Assembly (NCBI GenBank): GCA_023662875.1
Contig: JAMPIG010000007.1
Span: forward strand, 1 to 64,000
Reading direction: 5' to 3'
Source of the DNA: Roseburia sp.
GTDB lineage: Bacteria > Bacillota > Clostridia > Lachnospirales > Lachnospiraceae
DNA length: 64,000 nucleotides
This document shows positions 58,414 to 64,000 of the stretch, one piece after another. Both the position numbers and the translations under genes were made by a program. The notes beneath the pieces are model-generated. The model saw only the letters and a program-made list of their open reading frames with translations. It ran no database searches and was not told the origin of the DNA. Positions within the stretch are counted from its first letter, which is position 1, and every line of letters starts with the position of its first letter.

Positions 58414-60180
58414 ATGAAAAAATTTTTGGATTTGCTGTCGGAAGAAATGGGAAGGGCCTTTGAGGCGGCCGGGTACGACGGGGCGCTGGGCAGGGTGACG
58501 GTTTCCAACCGACCGGATCTCTGTGAATATCAGTGCAACGGCGCTATGGCCGGGGCGAAAACCTATCATAAGGCTCCTGTAGTCATAGCGGGCGAGGTGG
58601 CGCAGAAGCTTACCGACAGCCGGGTCTTCCGGGAGGCGGAGGCTGTGGCTCCCGGTTTCTTAAATCTGAAGATTTCGGAGGAATACCTTCTGGAGATCGT
58701 AAAGCAGATGGCTTCCGAGCCGAAATACGGGCTGGAGCCGCCGGAAAAGAGAAAGAAGATTATCATCGATTACGGCGGGGCGAACGTGGCCAAGCCCCTT
58801 CATGTGGGGCATCTGCGCTCCGCGGTCATCGGCGAGAGCATTAAACGAATCAACCGCTATGCGGGACATGAGGTCATCGGCGATGTCCACCTGGGGGACT
58901 GGGGACTGCAGGTGGGCCTGGTCATCATGGGGCTGAAGGAGAGGAAGCCGGATTTGATTTATTTTGATGAGGATTATACAGGCGAGTATCCCGAGGAGGC
59001 CCCCTTCGATATCGCAGAGCTGGAGGAGATTTATCCGGCGTCCAGCGCGAAGTCCAAGCAGGATCCCGAATATAAGGCGCAGGCCATGGAGGCGACTCAT
59101 AAGCTGCAGACCGGCGTCAGGGGCTACCGCGCCCTCTGGCAGCATATTATGAGGGTCTCTGTGGCGGATCTGAAAAAGAATTACCAGGATTTGAACGTGG
59201 AGTTTGATCTCTGGAAGGGAGAGAGCGACGTACAGGAGCTGATCCCGGAGATGGTGCAGGATATGAAGGACGGGGGCTACGCTTATCTCAGCGAGGGCGC
59301 TCTGGTGGTCGATGTGAAGGAGGAGACGGATACGAAGGAGGTGCCTCCCTGCATGATTTTGAAATCGGACGGAGCCTCCCTCTACAATACCACGGACCTC
59401 GCGACGATTCTGGAGCGGATGCGGCTCTATCAGCCCGACCAGATGATCTATCTGACGGACAAGCGTCAGGATCTCTATTTTGACCAGGTGTTCCGCTGCG
59501 CGAGAAAGATCGGACTGGTAAAGCCGGAGACAGAGCTGAAGTGGATTGGCTTCGGGACAGTAAACGGAAAGGACGGGAAGCCCTTTAAGACCAGGGACGG
59601 CGGCGTGATGCGCCTGGAGACCCTGATTCGGGAGACGAAGGAGGAGATGTACCGGAAGATCCGGGAAGGCCGGGAGATGACGGAGGAGGAGGCAAGGCAG
59701 GTCGCGGATCTGGTAGCGGTTTCCGCCCTGTTGTACGGCGATCTTTCCAACCAGGCCTCAAAGGATTATATTTTCGACGTAGATCGGTTTACCTCCTTCG
59801 AGGGAGATACCGGCCCCTACATACTTTATACTATTGTGCGGATCAAGTCCATCGCGGCGAAGTACCGGGAGCAGGGCGGAAGCCTGGAGAACCTGGCGTT
59901 CGGCAGGGCGGAAAACGACGCCGAAAAGGGACTGATGATGCAGCTGGTACAGTTTAACGCCATGCTGCAGAGCGCGGCGGAGGAGGCGGCCCCTCATAAG
60001 GTCTGCGCCTATGTCTACGATCTGGCAAACGCGTTCAATCATTTTTATCATGAGACCAGGATTCTGGGCGAGGAGAATCAGGAGAAGAAGGAAGGCCTGA
60101 TCGCCCTGATCCTCCTGACCAGAGACGTATTGGAGGCCTGCATTCAGCTTCTCGGTTTTTCGGCACCGGAGAAGATGTAA
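58414..60180 (+). CDS. argS: Arginine-tRNA ligase
   Basis: 588 residues, class I synthetase. N-terminal additional domain, HIGH-type motif PLHVGHLRS near 128-136, the insertion KTRDGGVMRLETLI in the KMSKS region near 395, and the anticodon-binding C-terminus ending LGFSAPEKM. It charges tRNA-Arg. The ATG at 58414 follows AAGGGGG in the sequence GGGGGTATAAGG, which recurs upstream of the genes at 11680 and 61777. No T-box is visible. Confidence 0.96.
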   Translation: MKKFLDLLSEEMGRAFEAAGYDGALGRVTVSNRPDLCEYQCNGAMAGAKTYHKAPVVIAGEVAQKLTDSRVFREAEAVAPGFLNLKISEEYLLEIVKQMASEPKYGLEPPEKRKKIIIDYGGANVAKPLHVGHLRSAVIGESIKRINRYAGHEVIGDVHLGDWGLQVGLVIMGLKERKPDLIYFDEDYTGEYPEEAPFDIAELEEIYPASSAKSKQDPEYKAQAMEATHKLQTGVRGYRALWQHIMRVSVADLKKNYQDLNVEFDLWKGESDVQELIPEMVQDMKDGGYAYLSEGALVVDVKEETDTKEVPPCMILKSDGASLYNTTDLATILERMRLYQPDQMIYLTDKRQDLYFDQVFRCARKIGLVKPETELKWIGFGTVNGKDGKPFKTRDGGVMRLETLIRETKEEMYRKIREGREMTEEEARQVADLVAVSALLYGDLSNQASKDYIFDVDRFTSFEGDTGPYILYTIVRIKSIAAKYREQGGSLENLAFGRAENDAEKGLMMQLVQFNAMLQSAAEEAAPHKVCAYVYDLANAFNHFYHETRILGEENQEKKEGLIALILLTRDVLEACIQLLGFSAPEKM

Positions 60181-60196
60181 GGCGCGGGAGTGAGAG

Positions 60197-61687
60197 ATGA
60201 ATACAGTTGGCAAAAAACGAAATTATATTCTGCTGGCGGCCTTATTGACGGTAATACTGGCGGCGGGATTGGCGCTTCTGTTTTATCGTGCGGCGAGGAA
60301 AAGCGAGATCAGGAGCAGTATCGAGATGGGCGACCGTTATCTGTCGGAGCTGGATTATGAGCAGGCTGTCGCAGCTTATCAGGCGGCGTTTAATATCGAC
60401 CCGAAAAATACGGAGGCGGGGCTCGGCCTGGCGGGGGCTTACGAGGCGCAGCAGATGTACGCTTACGCGGAGGCTGTATACCTGAATATGCTGGAGAACG
60501 ACGATACGCAGGCGTCGGCTTATGAAAAGCTGGCGGATCTGTATCTCCAGGATGGAAGGCTGGAAGAGGCGAAGGAATTATTGGAGAGGGCGGCGGACAA
60601 GGCGGACAGCGAAAGACTTTCCCTGCTTCAGGGGGAAACCAGTCCGGAAGCCCCGGGCGCAAGCTGCGCGGCGGGAGCCTATCGGGAGCGTGTCAGGGTA
60701 GAGCTGCTGCCTGCCGGGAAGGGCGATACGGTTTATTATACGCTGGACGGCACGGAGCCGGATCAGGAGGCGTCGGTTTACGAAGGCCCCATTATCCTGA
60801 AAAACGGCAGGACAACGGTGAAAGCGGTTACCGTGAATGCCCTCGGTTACCGAAGCGATACGATGGTGTTGGAGTATGACGTACAGATCGAGGATGTGGA
60901 GGTAGCGGTGACAGAGCCGGAGATCGAGCGTCTCATCCGGGAGAAGCTGAACCTCCCGTACAGCGAGCCGATCCATAACGATGATCTTGCTCAGATTACA
61001 AGGCTCTACCTTGTGGGAGACAGTATGCGCTCCGGTCAGGACGATCACGCGGTATATCTGGAAGAGAGCCGGTATTCGGTGGACGGCTCGGTTCATACGG
61101 TAAGCGGTTCGGGACTGATCCGGACGCTGGAGGATCTGCGTCAGATGCCGTTCCTGGAAGAGCTGGCGGTGGAGTATCAGCCGGAGCTGGATATCAGCGC
61201 GCTGGCTGACTGCGGCGAGCTAAAGGAGCTTTCGCTGGTGGGCGATCATCTGGATAACGGAGCGCTGGAGACCCTGCGGGGCATGAAGCAGCTGACGAGG
61301 CTGAATCTGAGCTGGAACGACATCAGCGATATTTCCGCTCTGTCGGGCCTGACGAATCTGACCTCCCTCGGCGTCTGGGGGAACGATATCGGCAGCATTC
61401 AGGCGGTGTCAGGGCTGAGGAGGCTGACATATCTTGATTTTTCAGACAACAGAGTGACGGATATTTCCGCGGTGTCAGGGCTGTCGGAGCTGCAACAGCT
61501 TTGGATGTACCATAATCAGGTATCGGATATCAGTCCGCTGACGGGTCTCGGAAAGCTGAGTGTATTGATGCTGCGCGATAATCCTGTCAGCAATCCGGAG
61601 GCGGCACGCGCTATCTACCCCCATCTGAGCAGACTGGATGTCGATTTGTTGGGATTGGGAGAGGAAGCGGAAAGCGAGAGCCGATAA
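60197..61687 (+). CDS. Membrane-anchored TPR, chitobiase-C-like and leucine-rich repeat protein
   Basis: 496 residues. One N-terminal membrane helix (about 10-30), so the rest is extracellular. TPR repeats at about 38-140 (MGDRYLSELDYEQAVAAYQA; AYEAQQMYAYAEAVYLNM; LADLYLQDGRLEEAKELL). A beta-hexosaminidase-C-like module (about 165-230; VYYTLDGTEPDQEASVYEGP). Internalin-type LRRs with 22-residue spacing (about 325-475; LTRLNLSWNDISDISALSGL). These are protein-binding modules with no catalytic site. It starts 16 bp after argS and precedes the vWA gene by 90 bp, probably forming a pair with it. Confidence 0.85.
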   Translation: MNTVGKKRNYILLAALLTVILAAGLALLFYRAARKSEIRSSIEMGDRYLSELDYEQAVAAYQAAFNIDPKNTEAGLGLAGAYEAQQMYAYAEAVYLNMLENDDTQASAYEKLADLYLQDGRLEEAKELLERAADKADSERLSLLQGETSPEAPGASCAAGAYRERVRVELLPAGKGDTVYYTLDGTEPDQEASVYEGPIILKNGRTTVKAVTVNALGYRSDTMVLEYDVQIEDVEVAVTEPEIERLIREKLNLPYSEPIHNDDLAQITRLYLVGDSMRSGQDDHAVYLEESRYSVDGSVHTVSGSGLIRTLEDLRQMPFLEELAVEYQPELDISALADCGELKELSLVGDHLDNGALETLRGMKQLTRLNLSWNDISDISALSGLTNLTSLGVWGNDIGSIQAVSGLRRLTYLDFSDNRVTDISAVSGLSELQQLWMYHNQVSDISPLTGLGKLSVLMLRDNPVSNPEAARAIYPHLSRLDVDLLGLGEEAESESR

Positions 61688-61776
61688 TATATCAGGATAG
61701 CTGGCGTTCTTCCGGGTTTGCGCTAATTGTCAGGTACTGTTGAATTTATGTCCGTGAAGCGAGCAGGGGTATAAAG

Positions 61777-63927
61777 ATGAAGAAAAAGACGATTTACATC
61801 GGGATTGCGGCGGTTGTTATAAGCCTGGCGGCGGCCTGCGGCGGCGTTTGCGCCTGGAATATACATAAGAAAAGCGTAGAGCAAAACCGGCAGAATTATG
61901 TGGCCTCCAGGCTGCTGGAAACGGGGGAGTATGAGAAGGGAAGAATTCTGTCGGCGCAGATCGAGCAGGAGAAGCCCAATATCGTATCGGAGAGACTTCT
62001 GATTCTGGCGGCGGGGCTCCAGGCGGAATATGAGACAGGCGTTTTATACGCGGATCGCTATCAGGAGAAGGGGGAAGATCAGGTTATCGCATCCGCGAGA
62101 AGTATTTATCAGAAGGCGTTGGCGGAAAGGGCGGAGACGACGGAGCTGACCCGGGCGTTTTATGAGGAACAGTCGGAGAAGGTACGGCAGGAGCTGCTGC
62201 CTCTTCTTTTGCAGGTACAAAACAGCATTTCGGTTGATAAGAACGACAGTAGAATCCAGGCGATTGTAGAGCTGATGACGGGGCAGGGGGGCGCTTCCGC
62301 GGTGATCCAGCTGGGAAGCGACGATTCCGGAATAGCCGGGAAGGCTCAGCTGGCTTACGCCATTCAGAATAATGACTATCAGACCGCCTGTCAGAAGGCG
62401 GAGGAGCTGTATCTGGAAAACGATACCTTTGAGAACAGAGCCGCGCTGGCAAACCTTGCGGCGATGCAGCGGCAGGATCCGGCGGAGGACAGGCAGGCGG
62501 CGCGGCTGCAGGAGGAACAGGAGCAGATTCGGCAGGAGCTGAGCGATCTGGAGGAGCAGCGCGCGCAGGAGACCCAGAACTCGAAATTGAACCGGCTGAT
62601 ACAGCGAATGGAGAAGCTGCAGGCGAAAATTGATGAGCTGCAGGAGGAAATGGACAGCATACCGGCCCGGAAGGCGATTAATTTTATCGAGACGACAACT
62701 CCCGCCGGAGAGAAAAAGACAACGGCCTACCAGCTGGAGCTGGCACAGCTGCAGTTTCAGGCGGGCCAGGAGGAAATTGCTCGTGAATTATTGACTGACA
62801 TCGTCCTGAAAGAGAAGGCGGACGGCGGGCCGGTGGATTTAATGCTTTCGGATTTTCTGGATACCTGCCGGGGCGGAGCCCAGAGCGGTCAGCCCTCCTA
62901 CAGCTATGCGGAAAACCGTAATATTGAAGCGCTCTGGAATCGTCTCATCCAGGTTGTGGGATTTGTGGGGGACAAGGATTGGTTCGGCAGGGAATCCTTT
63001 TATGATTTTGTCCTGACAGTGCTGGACGAGCTTTACCACGGGGTAATCATCCGAAATATCGACGCTGCAAATTATCCGACGGTACGGGTGACGGTCAATG
63101 TGGCCTTGGAAACGGAGACCGCGCTGACAAAGAAGAATTTTGCCCTGGAGGATATGGGAGTCAGCTTGGAGGAATTTGAACTGCTGAACGCGGAAGAGCT
63201 GCAGGAAGGGCAGGAAATGTCGGTGGTTCTGGTAGTGGATCGGAGCGGGAGTATGGGCGGCAGTCCGCTGGAGGACACAAAAACGGCTGTGTCAGATTTT
63301 GTCCTGTCAACGGACGAGAGCATCCGGGTCGGCCTGGTAGCGTTTGACGACAGCGCGCAGCTGATCCGGGGAGTTACCGATAATCAAAACAGCCTTTTGC
63401 AGGGCGTTCGCTCCCTGGATTCAGGCGGCGGAACCAATATTTATTCCGGTCTTAAGATGGCGGGAGAGATCTTGGAGTCAGAGAGCAGCAGAAGGGTCGT
63501 CATTCTCTTGTCCGATGGGGAGGATGGGAATGCCGGGGCGATCGATGAGGTGCTGGACGAGCTGGTGCGCGGCAGCGTGTATGTCTATACGATCGGTTTC
63601 GGAGGCGCGGACACGAACTACCTGAGCTACATTGCAAGAAAGTGCGGCGGGAAATTTATTCAGGCGGATTCCAGCAGAATGCTGAGTGAAATCTACGGTA
63701 CGGTGCGGGAATACATGGTAAACGATTATGTTTTGCAGTTCCGGGCGGTTACGGAGCCTGAGAGGTTTTCCAGAACCGTAAAGGTATCTATAGACGTCAA
63801 CGACGCGTTTTCAGAGCGGGAGTATCATGTGGGCGTGCCCTATGAAGAAATCGAGGCGGAGCGGGACAGCGCTCCCCTGGCGGACTATTACCAGCAGGTC
63901 GGCGGCTCCCGGATGGAGGCGGAGTGA
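61777..63927 (+). CDS. Membrane-anchored von Willebrand A-domain protein
   Basis: 716 residues. One N-terminal helix (about 5-27), then a helical repeat-like region (35-240), a Glu/Gln-rich coiled coil (about 240-295) and a vWA domain (about 480-660). The metal-ion-dependent adhesion site is complete: DRSGSMGGS near 488, the Thr of GGGTNIYSG near 550, and the SDGEDGN Asp near 576. Calcium- or magnesium-dependent protein binding outside the cell is expected. The layout mirrors the preceding TPR/LRR gene (N-terminal anchor plus interaction modules). The ATG at 61777 follows CAGGGG in a GGGGTATAAAG context. Confidence 0.85.
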   Translation: MKKKTIYIGIAAVVISLAAACGGVCAWNIHKKSVEQNRQNYVASRLLETGEYEKGRILSAQIEQEKPNIVSERLLILAAGLQAEYETGVLYADRYQEKGEDQVIASARSIYQKALAERAETTELTRAFYEEQSEKVRQELLPLLLQVQNSISVDKNDSRIQAIVELMTGQGGASAVIQLGSDDSGIAGKAQLAYAIQNNDYQTACQKAEELYLENDTFENRAALANLAAMQRQDPAEDRQAARLQEEQEQIRQELSDLEEQRAQETQNSKLNRLIQRMEKLQAKIDELQEEMDSIPARKAINFIETTTPAGEKKTTAYQLELAQLQFQAGQEEIARELLTDIVLKEKADGGPVDLMLSDFLDTCRGGAQSGQPSYSYAENRNIEALWNRLIQVVGFVGDKDWFGRESFYDFVLTVLDELYHGVIIRNIDAANYPTVRVTVNVALETETALTKKNFALEDMGVSLEEFELLNAEELQEGQEMSVVLVVDRSGSMGGSPLEDTKTAVSDFVLSTDESIRVGLVAFDDSAQLIRGVTDNQNSLLQGVRSLDSGGGTNIYSGLKMAGEILESESSRRVVILLSDGEDGNAGAIDEVLDELVRGSVYVYTIGFGGADTNYLSYIARKCGGKFIQADSSRMLSEIYGTVREYMVNDYVLQFRAVTEPERFSRTVKVSIDVNDAFSEREYHVGVPYEEIEAERDSAPLADYYQQVGGSRMEAE

Positions 63928-63987
63928 TCCGGAGGAGAGGCAAAGCGGCTGAGAGCTTTTGAAGCGGCTGGAACGCCGGGACAGATC

Positions 63988-64000
63988 GGGAGGACAGGGG
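63988..64000 (+). promoter_or_regulatory. Ribosome site of the next, off-window gene
   Basis: GGGAGG (63988-63993) at the edge, 60 bp after the vWA stop with no terminator, implies that another gene of the same transcript starts just beyond the window. Confidence 0.5.

Overview
The window reads as a chromosomal segment of a Gram-positive anaerobe of the Clostridia, most likely Lachnospiraceae. Support: strong AGGAGG-type ribosome sites, TTGACA/TATAAT promoters, a CIRCE heat-shock operator, a DUF4250 protein, a QueH-type epoxyqueuosine reductase, GPH sugar symporters with charged tails, a domain-swapped GH3 glucosidase and a Dlt-like envelope operon. Species is not assigned. No rRNA, tRNA, CRISPR array, prophage or insertion sequence was seen.

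Layout. 1-4.3 kb: divergent promoter of an off-window gene, then a copper operon (csoR with two palindromic operators, and a CopA ATPase carrying a CopZ-like domain at its C-terminus). 4.3-9.6 kb: a hairpin-rich leader, a MotA/MotB-like (stator-type) pair, then clpB. 9.8-11.4 kb: a DUF4250 protein overlapping an ASKHA/DUF4445 protein. 11.7-16.3 kb: a cytoplasmic BMP-type ligand-binding protein with a ParB-like N-terminus, a metallophosphoesterase, a MATE exporter and a polysaccharide deacetylase. 16.4-32.6 kb: a carbohydrate locus with a divergent GH94 phosphorylase, AraC regulator, GPH symporter, GH3, GH39, GH2, SGNH hydrolase and GH78. 32.8-36.4 kb: a heterodimeric ABC exporter. 36.6-38.8 kb: two small proteins and an M20 amidohydrolase. 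38.8-39.2 kb: an unlisted type I toxin-antitoxin locus (30-residue holin-like toxin and a convergent antisense RNA). 39.3-40.6 kb: hsp20 under CIRCE and a convergent MgtC-family gene. 40.7-49.0 kb: a palindrome-bearing promoter and terminated leader, then carB-carA-carB with a repetitive acidic tail on CarA. 49.2-56.8 kb: a small gene, then a seven-gene envelope operon (transglutaminase-like protein, Asp/Glu-type racemase, DltA-like ligase, carrier protein, MBOAT, SGNH protein with Cys in place of Ser, lipoprotein). 56.9-60.2 kb: superoxide dismutase, queH, argS. 60.2-63.9 kb: two membrane-anchored proteins (TPR/LRR and von Willebrand A), with a ribosome site for a further gene at the right edge.

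Best candidates for something new: the racemase-coupled Dlt-like operon with a Cys-SGNH protein (49.5-56.8 kb); the type I toxin-antitoxin locus with mirrored 5' regions and a switchable Shine-Dalgarno hairpin (38.83-39.17 kb); the MotA/MotB-like pair next to clpB; and a family of short palindromes that overlap -10 promoter boxes, including the promoter of a terminated leader ahead of carB.
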